A DNA stretch of 9,592 nucleotides from Draconibacterium sp. (GTDB taxonomy: Bacteria; Bacteroidota; Bacteroidia; Bacteroidales; Prolixibacteraceae). Shown piece after piece: positions 1 to 6,255 of this stretch (position 1 is the first letter of the stretch; each line of letters begins with the position of its first letter). The stretch lies in contig JAUVDE010000100.1 of the NCBI GenBank assembly GCA_030595485.1, forward strand, positions 1-9,592, written 5' to 3'. A program made the translations under genes and the position numbers. A model generated the notes under the pieces. That model worked only from the letters and a program-made list of their open reading frames with translations, had not been told where the DNA came from and searched no databases.

Positions 1-148
1 ACTGTGTACCAACATCGGCTAATAAATCTTCATCCATATACGAACTGTCCTGAGCTCCCAAGTTATCAATGTAAGTACCATCTTGTGCCATTAATAAGGT
101 CGGTAAACTCATGATAAACAATCCGATAATTGCAATTACTCTTTTCAT
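1..148 (-). CDS. N-terminal fragment of a secreted protein, function unknown
   Basis: Reading the minus strand from the ATG at 148-146 gives 49 codons before the window ends, so the protein is cut off at its C-terminal side. It begins MKRVIAIIGLFIMSLPTLLMA followed by QDGTYIDN. This is a typical Sec signal peptide: two basic residues, about 15 hydrophobic residues, and a likely cleavage site after LMA. The visible mature part is acidic and polar (an AQDSSYMDEDLLADVG stretch) and matches no family I recognise. It lies 130 bp downstream of the glycosyltransferase gene on the same strand, and a TAnnTTTG box in that gap suggests its own promoter. There is no Shine-Dalgarno motif, only an A-rich stretch before the ATG. 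I am fairly sure it is a real gene start and have no view on its function. Confidence 0.7.
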   Translation of the reverse strand, partial: MKRVIAIIGLFIMSLPTLLMAQDGTYIDNLGAQDSSYMDEDLLADVGTQ

Positions 149-197
149 CTTTTTATTCTTTATAGTTATTAATAATATTTTTCAAATTTTATTTCTA

Positions 198-205
198 CAA
201 AACTA
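198..205 (-). promoter_or_regulatory. Candidate -7 box for the gene at 1-148
   Basis: The minus strand reads TAGTTTTG here, matching the Bacteroidota sigma-ABfr -7 consensus TAnnTTTG. It would start a transcript near position 191 and leave a leader of about 43 nt before the ATG at 148. I see no good TTG -33 element at the expected distance, so this is a weak prediction. Confidence 0.3.
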
Positions 206-278
206 ATTCTAATTATTAAATAGCCGTTAAATGCACGTAATCAATTCGTTAAAATAATTTTTAATTAAAATCTACACC

Positions 279-2219
279 TCACCGAGATAACTTTTCTTTT
301 ACTTGTTTTAAAAGCGGTGCCGCATTTCTATAACGAGGATTTACTTTCGTCAACTCGTTCAAAACTACTAACGATTCGCCATATTTCTCCTGATTGTAAA
401 GCTTTTGTGCTTCGAGCAAATAAAACGGTTCATATTTCGGATGTATTGCCCTACCCTTTTCTATCAAAGCATCACATGCATTAAATTGGTTTTGAGCCAA
501 TTTTGCATTTGCCAAATTTACATATAACCAAACATTATTGGGGTCGGCTTTTAACGCCTTTCCTAAGGTCTTTTCTCCTTCAACCCAATTTCTATTTTTA
601 ATTTGCTGTATACCAGTTAAATCGTTTTTATCGCCACGTTTCATCAAAACCACTAGCGGGTTTCCCTGATGATAAAAGGTTTTAATGATTTTGGTTGATT
701 GCCAGGTATCATTTTTTAACTGCCAGGGATGAATGTAGTTCACCCCAAAAATCCCATAATCCCAATCATACGAGCTTCTTTCCAGATAACGTGTATATTT
801 AGAATCAATGTTGTCTATTTTCTCAAAATAATTAGGTAATTGCGTATTCATTGCAACCACTGCCTTTTCATTTCCGATTTCAGCTATCAAATAATCTGTA
901 GCTTCTTTCATTCCGTGGAAATAGTAATCGTATTCGTAATTACTCCAGGCTTTTGTATTTCCTCCCGAAACCGTATTAAAATAAATATAATCAGCAGGGA
1001 AAGTACTCGCTTGATGCATTAAAGGCATGAGCATTAATACCACCACCGATAGTGTAGCAGCTATTTTGAATTTCTTTTGAATTTTTAATTTAAGAACAGC
1101 GTAAAATCCTATGGAAGCCAAAATCACCAATATTGGAACTACAAAAAGCATTTGCCTTATTCCGCTGTAAAGATTCGAACCAATTGCAATAACATATACA
1201 ATTGGGAAAAGCAAAGTAAAAATGAGGAACAACTCAAAAAAGAGTTGTTCACTCATTGGCTTAGAAAACTTATAGGTTAAAAAGGCTATAAAATATATAA
1301 TACCCAGAAGTAGGAATTCCGGGGTTGATATTGCAATCCACTTCACCAAATAATTCCATGGTAAATGCGAACTCCAAATAACTTCGCCTTCGAAAAGTTG
1401 CTTGATACTTACTTTGTAATGCTCCATAACCGATAAGCTTTCAATCGGATTGGATGTCACATTCTGCAAGGCATAGGGCCAAAATAACAAACCAGCAAAA
1501 TAGCCGATAAATGCTATTATAATTCCCTGGCCCATTAACCTTACAAAACAAGATTTAGTTGTAACGATATATTTAAGTAAAAAAGGCTTCAAAACTACAA
1601 TGCTTGCCAAACCTAAACCCAGGTAAGCGAACAATATTAAACCACCAATTCGTACCGAACAGGTAAAAGCAATAGCTAAACCCAAGTAAACTGCAGTAGA
1701 CCATTTTGGAGTCGGTAGTTCTTTTAAAAATTTAAGTATGAAATAAATGCCTGCCACATATCCTGCAGCAAACGGAATATCTTTTAAGTTTCCAAAAGCC
1801 TGACCAAACAAACGCGGCGTTAGCAACATTGAAACAACCACAATAACCGAAACCCAATACGAACCAGTTAATCGCTTGCCAATTAATCCGCTAAAAAACA
1901 GCAACAATAAGAAAAAGAAAGCACCGGTAAAATGGCGGGTAATAAATTCATTTTCGATTGAGAAAACACGATTTACAAGTGCAGTAAAATTATCAACCGA
2001 CTGCCCGTAATATTGTAAATTATCTGGCGAGTTTAAACATGAAAGATCTTCACCACCAGTAAAATACCAGTTAACCACTTTTTTTGCATGTGGGTAATGC
2101 AACATTTCGTCGACATTTACTGCTGCCTTAGGCGCCAAAAATGCGAGTAGTATTGCCGCCAAAACCAGGCTTGCAACAAACACATTTCGTGCAGTTAATA
2201 TGTCAACTATTTTACTCAT
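279..2219 (-). CDS. GT-C (GT39/PMT-like) membrane glycosyltransferase with C-terminal TPR tail
   Basis: This 646-residue polytopic membrane protein resembles the PMT/ArnT-like GT-C glycosyltransferases, which move a sugar from a polyprenyl-phosphate carrier to an acceptor on the outer face of the cytoplasmic membrane. A first TM helix at about 12-30 is followed by a periplasmic loop with the acidic pair D37-E38, the position of the catalytic aspartate in GT-C enzymes. A second loop contains GNLKDIPF (143-150), like the NPKDIPF-type motif of the family. About ten hydrophobic segments run to residue 402. A soluble region follows (410-530), then two or three TPR-like helical repeats (about 533-640), which are not part of the basic GT39 fold. 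The start codon overlaps the end of the upstream GT2 gene by 8 bp, which suggests translational coupling. The GT2 enzyme probably makes its lipid-linked donor. Sugar and acceptor cannot be deduced. Confidence 0.8.
   Translation of the reverse strand: MSKIVDILTARNVFVASLVLAAILLAFLAPKAAVNVDEMLHYPHAKKVVNWYFTGGEDLSCLNSPDNLQYYGQSVDNFTALVNRVFSIENEFITRHFTGAFFFLLLLFFSGLIGKRLTGSYWVSVIVVVSMLLTPRLFGQAFGNLKDIPFAAGYVAGIYFILKFLKELPTPKWSTAVYLGLAIAFTCSVRIGGLILFAYLGLGLASIVVLKPFLLKYIVTTKSCFVRLMGQGIIIAFIGYFAGLLFWPYALQNVTSNPIESLSVMEHYKVSIKQLFEGEVIWSSHLPWNYLVKWIAISTPEFLLLGIIYFIAFLTYKFSKPMSEQLFFELFLIFTLLFPIVYVIAIGSNLYSGIRQMLFVVPILVILASIGFYAVLKLKIQKKFKIAATLSVVVLMLMPLMHQASTFPADYIYFNTVSGGNTKAWSNYEYDYYFHGMKEATDYLIAEIGNEKAVVAMNTQLPNYFEKIDNIDSKYTRYLERSSYDWDYGIFGVNYIHPWQLKNDTWQSTKIIKTFYHQGNPLVVLMKRGDKNDLTGIQQIKNRNWVEGEKTLGKALKADPNNVWLYVNLANAKLAQNQFNACDALIEKGRAIHPKYEPFYLLEAQKLYNQEKYGESLVVLNELTKVNPRYRNAAPLLKQVKEKLSR
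1221..1257 (-). other. Strong intragenic hairpin in the GT-C gene
   Basis: Positions 1227-1235 and 1242-1250 are perfect 9-bp inverted arms around six A/T pairs. Past a single bulged base (1251) the stem continues for six more pairs (1221-1226 with 1252-1257). In the mRNA the loop is UUUUUU, and the 3' arm runs into a short U-rich stretch (CAUUUUUAC). The hairpin lies in the codons for SEQLFFELFLI of the TM-rich part. It could be an internal terminator, an RNA processing site, or a by-product of repeated Leu/Phe/Glu codons. Confidence 0.55.
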
Positions 2220-3126
2220 AAATCTCTTTCACCAAATAAATAGGGCGCTTTTGCACCTCTTTGTAAATGCGATAAACGTATTCGCCTATTAAGCCCAAAA
2301 ACGTTAGCTGAATCGATCCAAAAAAACTGACTGCCAAAAACATCGACGACCACCCAATTGGTGCCAAACCAGTAAACTTCGAAACCAGCGTATAAACTAT
2401 TGCTAACAAAAAAATCACAATTCCGAGCAAGCCTAAATATAAACAAGCTTTAATGGGCCACTTCGAAAAGGAATAAATGGCATCGGCAGCCAATGCAAAC
2501 AACATTTTGCGGCTCATTTTAGCTTCGCCTTCCAAACGGTCGGGGCGGTTGTATTCAACAAAATCATGCTGAAAACCAATAAAATTCCGAATACCCGGGA
2601 AGTAGCGGTTATGCTCCGAAAATTTCAAAATAGCATCAACAGCCTTTCGGCTTAAAATGCTAAAGTTGCCGGTTTGCTCAACCTGGTCACCTTCAGTAAT
2701 ATTCTTAAATATCTTATGGAAAACGTTGATGTAAAAGCGCTTACTAAGTTTTTCCTTTCGTTGACTGCGAACTGCCGAAACCACATCACCTTTAGTCTCT
2801 ATTATTTTTGAGAACAGTTGTGGAATTACTTCCGGAGGGTCTTGAAAATCACCATCCATTATTACCACATAATCGCCTTTGGCATATTCCAAACCCGCGG
2901 TTAAAGCCGGTTGCAAACCAAAGTTTCGCGATAAAGAAACCACCTTCAGTTCTTTGTTTTCTTTTTGAAACTGAAGGAGTTTTTCAACTGTATCATCTGT
3001 ACTTCCGTCGTCGACACACACTATTTCGAAAGCCTCGCCAATGGCTCGCAAATTTTTAGCCACCTCGCCAACCAGGCGGACAATCAAAGTACTTTCGTTT
3101 AATAATGGTATTACTACGGAAATCAT
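2212..3126 (-). CDS. DPMS/GtrB-type polyprenyl-phosphate glycosyltransferase (GT2)
   Basis: This family 2 enzyme transfers a sugar from a nucleotide donor to polyprenyl phosphate at the inner face of the membrane. From the ATG at 3126 it has 304 residues and begins MISVVIPLLNES, the canonical first GT2 strand. The nucleotide-binding VDDGSTDDT and the metal-binding MDGDFQDPPE motifs follow, then an acceptor-side region (RYFPGIRNFIGF, NRPDRLEGEAKMS). Two C-terminal TM helices and an EYVYRIYKEVQKRP tail are typical of GtrB/ArnC/DPMS-like members. The frame is open further upstream, to 3189, but those codons overlap the preceding oxidoreductase gene and add a non-GT2 tail. The ATG at 3135 (three residues longer) is also possible. 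It sits 10 bp after the oxidoreductase stop and overlaps the GT-C gene by 8 bp, so the two form a donor-synthesis and transfer pair. The sugar is unknown. Confidence 0.9.
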   Translation of the reverse strand: MISVVIPLLNESTLIVRLVGEVAKNLRAIGEAFEIVCVDDGSTDDTVEKLLQFQKENKELKVVSLSRNFGLQPALTAGLEYAKGDYVVIMDGDFQDPPEVIPQLFSKIIETKGDVVSAVRSQRKEKLSKRFYINVFHKIFKNITEGDQVEQTGNFSILSRKAVDAILKFSEHNRYFPGIRNFIGFQHDFVEYNRPDRLEGEAKMSRKMLFALAADAIYSFSKWPIKACLYLGLLGIVIFLLAIVYTLVSKFTGLAPIGWSSMFLAVSFFGSIQLTFLGLIGEYVYRIYKEVQKRPIYLVKEIYE

Positions 3127-3136
3127 ATTTATCATT

Positions 3137-4477
3137 TTATGCTTTATGTTGTATTCCCGGAACAGGTACAGGATATTCAGTATCAACATTGCCCATGTGG
3201 TATGTATCCGGACCTAATTTTTCAGTTGATTTCATCATATCGTCCCAGGTAATTTTTTGCCCAGTGTATGCTGAAGTTCTACCCATTATTGCTGTAAGTG
3301 TAGAAATTGCAGTACGTTCAGCTTCAACTACCGGTTTATTCGTACGTATTGAAGTTACAAGGTGAATGTGTTCCTGTACATATGGTGAAACTTTTACAAC
3401 ACCCGTTGAACGTCCATCCTTGTTTTTAGGATATTCGTAAGTCCACTTAATCGAACCATCAGGATTATAAATCGTGTTTTTACAGTTTGTATATCCTTCG
3501 GTTCCCATTATACGCTCGCCAAGCTGGTTCGCACATCCATCCATTTGGCGGGAGAAACTGTGCGAAAACGCTCCATTTCCAAAATCAAAATCAATACTAT
3601 AGAAATCATATTGGTCACCTGTTAATCTTCGTGCTCTACCCCCAAAACCAACGGCTTCAACAGGATGTTTTCCCATAAACCAATTAATAATGTCAATATT
3701 ATGAACGTGGGTATCTAAAATATGATCGCCACCCAACCAACAGAAGTTATTCCAGTTGCGCATCATGTATTCCATGTCTGTCCAATTTTCTTCGCGGGTA
3801 CGGAACCAAACGTGTGATTGCATCCAAAATGCTTTTGCCGCAGTTAAATCGCCAATGGCACCCTGTGCAACTTGTTTGTAGGTTTCAATGTAATCGCGCT
3901 GATGACGACGCTGTGTTCCGGTAATTACAGTCAAACCAATATTCTCTGCTTTCTTAGCAGTAGCCATAATCTGGCGTGCACCAACAGGGTCAACACAAAC
4001 CGGTTTTTCAAGAAATACGTGTTTTTTTGCCTGCACCGCAGCATCGAAATGCGCTGGACGGAAATGAGGAGGTGTAGCCAAAATAACCACATCTATATCA
4101 AGTTCCAACAAGCTTTTATAGGCATCGAATCCCCAGAAACAATTTTTCTCAGGAACTTCAACACGTTGTTTGGCTAATTTTTTTCTGCTGTCCCAAACTT
4201 TGTCTTCAAATACATCAGCCAAAGCAACCAAATGTAAATCGTTGCCGGCAGCTATAAAATTAAGAGCAGCACCTGTTCCTCGATTACCACAGCCAACCAA
4301 ACCGGCTCTTAGCTTTTTACCATCAGGAGCTTTGTCCAACAAAGGAGGAAATTCATAATCAACTTCTTTTGTTTTTTTTGCGCAAGAACTTAAAGCACTA
4401 ATTCCTGCAACACTTGCCGCTCCAATTAATGCCGATTTTCCTAGAAAATTCCTGCGTGATAGTTGATTCTTATTCAT
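3137..4477 (-). CDS. Tat-exported Gfo/Idh/MocA family oxidoreductase
   Basis: A 446-residue NAD(P)-dependent oxidoreductase of the Gfo/Idh/MocA family. The N-terminus carries a twin-arginine signal (SRRNFLGK, residues 7-14), a hydrophobic stretch, and a lipobox-like LSSC at 29-32, so it is probably exported folded and may be lipid-anchored. The Rossmann glycine motif is GLVGCGNRG (59-67). The family EKP motif is at 157-159 (FLEKPVCVD), and the catalytic-type segment GGDHILDTHVHNID is at 249-262. The C-terminal alpha/beta domain is complete. Exported members usually hold the nicotinamide cofactor tightly and oxidise or isomerise sugars, as in Zymomonas glucose-fructose oxidoreductase; the substrate here is unknown. 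The gene lies 20 bp after the cytochrome fusion gene and 10 bp before the GT2 gene. A link to a surface glycan or to the cytochrome as electron partner is inference. Confidence 0.9.
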   Translation of the reverse strand: MNKNQLSRRNFLGKSALIGAASVAGISALSSCAKKTKEVDYEFPPLLDKAPDGKKLRAGLVGCGNRGTGAALNFIAAGNDLHLVALADVFEDKVWDSRKKLAKQRVEVPEKNCFWGFDAYKSLLELDIDVVILATPPHFRPAHFDAAVQAKKHVFLEKPVCVDPVGARQIMATAKKAENIGLTVITGTQRRHQRDYIETYKQVAQGAIGDLTAAKAFWMQSHVWFRTREENWTDMEYMMRNWNNFCWLGGDHILDTHVHNIDIINWFMGKHPVEAVGFGGRARRLTGDQYDFYSIDFDFGNGAFSHSFSRQMDGCANQLGERIMGTEGYTNCKNTIYNPDGSIKWTYEYPKNKDGRSTGVVKVSPYVQEHIHLVTSIRTNKPVVEAERTAISTLTAIMGRTSAYTGQKITWDDMMKSTEKLGPDTYHMGNVDTEYPVPVPGIQHKA

Positions 4478-4497
4478 AATATTTTTGATTTAATTGT

Positions 4498-6009
4498 TTA
4501 CTGATTAATTGTTTTCTCATCGTACTCGCAAACCACTCTAAATCCAACACTTTTAGTATCGGAATACCACCAAATACTCTTCGGAATTTGTGGGTCGGTA
4601 ACTAACCAGGCTTCCGTTTTTGTAAAGTCACGACGTGCAGCACGCAAGTCTTTTGGCGAGTTTTTAAATGAACCTCCCCGAACAACATGTTCTGCTCCGT
4701 TTCTTGGTCCTCGTGGATTTTTAACAAGTCCTTTTGGATATTTACCGTAAACCTTAGGGTCGTAAAAATCTAAACAGAATTCGGCAACATTACCCAACAT
4801 GTTTTTCAAACCAAATGCATTGGCTTCAACACTTTCGGGTTTTTGCGTTTTGCTTGGGCTATTTAAATGCGATATGGCAAACTTATCAATCACTTCAGTA
4901 TTCGAGCCAAATAATTTCTTCAAGAAACCATCGGCCTCATAATCTTTAGGCGAACCTTCAAAGAAATATGGCGTTTGTGTTCCGGCTCTTGCAGCATATT
5001 CCCACTCAGCCTCAGTTGGCAAGCGGTATTTTCTTCCAGTTTCCTGTGTTAACCAGCGACAGTAGGTTTCGGCGGCAAGATGACTCATCGTAATAGCAGG
5101 GCGTGTTCCTTTTCCCCAGCCCTGGTCGGGTGCACCCCACGGCGGAGTAGCTCCTGAAACACCATCAGTTTCTTCATCAACCTCAACCGCTTCTTTACGT
5201 CCTTGCGAACCCGTTGCACCAAAAAATGCCAGGTATTCAGTCCAGCTCACTTCTATCTCAGCCATCCAGAATTTATTTACTTCAACATCTCTGGCTGGTC
5301 CTTCATCCCTACCACGGTAGACTTCATCAACTGGACTACCCATTTTAAATTGTCCACCAGGTATGGCAACCATTTTAAACGAAACCGAAGTTCCTGGTAG
5401 TTTTTCCTCGAATGTTTTAAACTCGGTAACCTTTGTTAATTCAGCATAAATTTCTTTTGGACCAGTCGCCTCTTCTTCTTCCATTAAATTAACCTCACCA
5501 CGGTAATGTCCTACATTATGATGACATTGTAAACAAGAACTATTTTCAGGATCGCGCATATATTTAATATGTTGCTGGCTACCTTTTTCGTTTAAGCTTG
5601 CAGGAAACATATTTGTGTGGCATTTAATACAGCCGTCTTCGTAAACAAAATGTTTAGCAGCTTCATTTGAACGTTTGGCTGCCCAATCAATTTCTTCAGG
5701 TTCCAAAGTTAGGTAAGCATATAAATCTTTAAAACCATGATAAGCTTTACGTGTTAAAAAACGAGCTGTTTGGTCTTCCGGGGGCAGGTGGCAATCGACA
5801 CAATTTACTGACACACCACTTTGTGTATTATGGTGAGGCGACAATTTCCAGCTTACTTCAGCATGGTCGTGTACGTGACATGAATTACAAAACTCGTTAG
5901 TTGAAGTATAATGAACCGTTTTATTAAAAAGTAGTAAAAACAGGATTACACTTAATCCTCCCGCAATAAACAACAGATAGTGTTTCCGTTTGATCGTTTT
6001 GTCAGCCAT
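4498..6009 (-). CDS. Tetraheme NapC/NrfH-type cytochrome c fused to a SUMF1-like domain
   Basis: From the ATG at 6009 the protein has 503 residues. A TTG at 6033 would add eight residues, but the ATG gives a better N-terminus (MADKTIKRK before the TM helix). After one TM anchor (about 11-29), four CxxCH heme c motifs follow: CNSCH (41-45), CVDCH (70-74), CIKCH (127-131) and CLQCH (159-163). This spacing and the single anchor fit the NapC/NirT/NrfH quinol-oxidising family. Residues 207-496 form a SUMF1/FGE-sulfatase-type domain: IPGGQFKMGS, RLPTEAEWEYAARAG, GNVAEFCLDFY, VVRGGSF and VGFRVV. The two cysteines that formylglycine-generating enzymes carry just after the GGS motif are absent (GGSFKNSPKDLRAARR), so sulfatase-activating chemistry is unlikely. 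The whole protein should face the periplasm. It is first in the four-gene operon and may pass electrons from menaquinol to a partner, with the SUMF1 fold acting as a binding or docking module. Confidence 0.9.
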   Translation of the reverse strand: MADKTIKRKHYLLFIAGGLSVILFLLLFNKTVHYTSTNEFCNSCHVHDHAEVSWKLSPHHNTQSGVSVNCVDCHLPPEDQTARFLTRKAYHGFKDLYAYLTLEPEEIDWAAKRSNEAAKHFVYEDGCIKCHTNMFPASLNEKGSQQHIKYMRDPENSSCLQCHHNVGHYRGEVNLMEEEEATGPKEIYAELTKVTEFKTFEEKLPGTSVSFKMVAIPGGQFKMGSPVDEVYRGRDEGPARDVEVNKFWMAEIEVSWTEYLAFFGATGSQGRKEAVEVDEETDGVSGATPPWGAPDQGWGKGTRPAITMSHLAAETYCRWLTQETGRKYRLPTEAEWEYAARAGTQTPYFFEGSPKDYEADGFLKKLFGSNTEVIDKFAISHLNSPSKTQKPESVEANAFGLKNMLGNVAEFCLDFYDPKVYGKYPKGLVKNPRGPRNGAEHVVRGGSFKNSPKDLRAARRDFTKTEAWLVTDPQIPKSIWWYSDTKSVGFRVVCEYDEKTINQ

Positions 6010-6036
6010 GCTAAAAGTTAATTTGAGCCACAAGTA

Positions 6037-6048
6037 TACACGCGTGTA
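6037..6048. promoter_or_regulatory. 12-bp perfect palindrome, candidate operator
   Basis: TACACGCGTGTA is self-complementary over all 12 bases and stands out in an otherwise AT-rich region. It lies 27 bp upstream of the cytochrome gene's ATG, inside the likely leader or promoter-proximal zone of the operon. A dimeric repressor or activator site is the obvious reading. No protein is known from the sequence to bind it, and SARP proteins generally favour direct repeats, so the binder may be encoded elsewhere. Confidence 0.45.
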
Positions 6049-6140
6049 ATTAGCTAAAGCTTAATACAATGCGCAACAAGCCCTTAACATCACCTTAATT
6101 TACTCTTAATTTTTATCGTAAGTATTTGAACTAAAATAAG

Positions 6141-6186
6141 TTTCATTCAAATAAAAATAATGAAAAAATATTAGTTTCGAATGAAA
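6141..6186. repeat. Spaced inverted repeat upstream of the regulator promoter box
   Basis: TTTCATTC (6141-6148) is repeated in inverse as GAATGAAA (6179-6186), 30 bp apart. The right arm ends a few bases before the TATATTTG box. Perfect 8-bp arms in AT-rich DNA can arise by chance; the position next to a promoter box is what makes it worth listing. Confidence 0.3.
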
Positions 6187-6191
6187 ATTAA

Positions 6192-6199
6192 TATATTTG
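6192..6199 (+). promoter_or_regulatory. Candidate -7 box for the regulator gene
   Basis: TATATTTG matches the Bacteroidota TAnnTTTG -7 consensus exactly. Transcription would begin near 6206, giving about a 50-nt leader before the TTG start at 6256. No TTG appears at the usual -33 distance, so the promoter would be weak or activator-dependent. Confidence 0.35.
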
Positions 6200-6255
6200 G
6201 ACATAAAATAATATCAAATTAAGTGCTTATCAGCTCTTAATTTTCAAATTTAAAG

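Larger units (their letters stand above)
6010..6255. promoter_or_regulatory. Divergent intergenic region, likely shared control region
   Basis: These 246 AT-rich bases lie between the starts of the cytochrome operon (minus) and the regulator gene (plus) and contain no gene. They hold a 12-bp perfect palindrome, a plus-strand TAnnTTTG box, and a widely spaced 8-bp inverted repeat, each listed separately. For the minus-strand operon the best promoter candidate is TTAATTTG (6215-6222, one mismatch to TAnnTTTG) with a TTTG at 6245-6248 about 22 bp upstream. Its leader would be about 200 nt. An exact TAAATTTG match at 6245-6252 lacks a -33 element. I cannot choose between these. Confidence 0.6.

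Noticed and set aside
257..278. AT-only palindrome after the GT-C stop as operon terminator
   Set aside because: It has no GC in the stem and such sequences are common in DNA this AT-rich.
3127..3189. Longer N-terminus of the GT2 gene starting at 3189
   Set aside because: It overlaps the coding end of the oxidoreductase and adds residues unlike the GT2 fold, which begins at MISVVIP.
3872..4177. Plus-strand open frame of about 100 codons inside the oxidoreductase gene
   Set aside because: It is antisense to a well-supported gene, with no recognisable domain; the other short opposite-strand frames in the window were dismissed for the same reason.
4498..5400. SUMF1 domain as an active formylglycine-generating enzyme or sulfatase activator
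   Set aside because: The cysteine pair after the GGS motif is missing and no sulfatase gene lies in the window.
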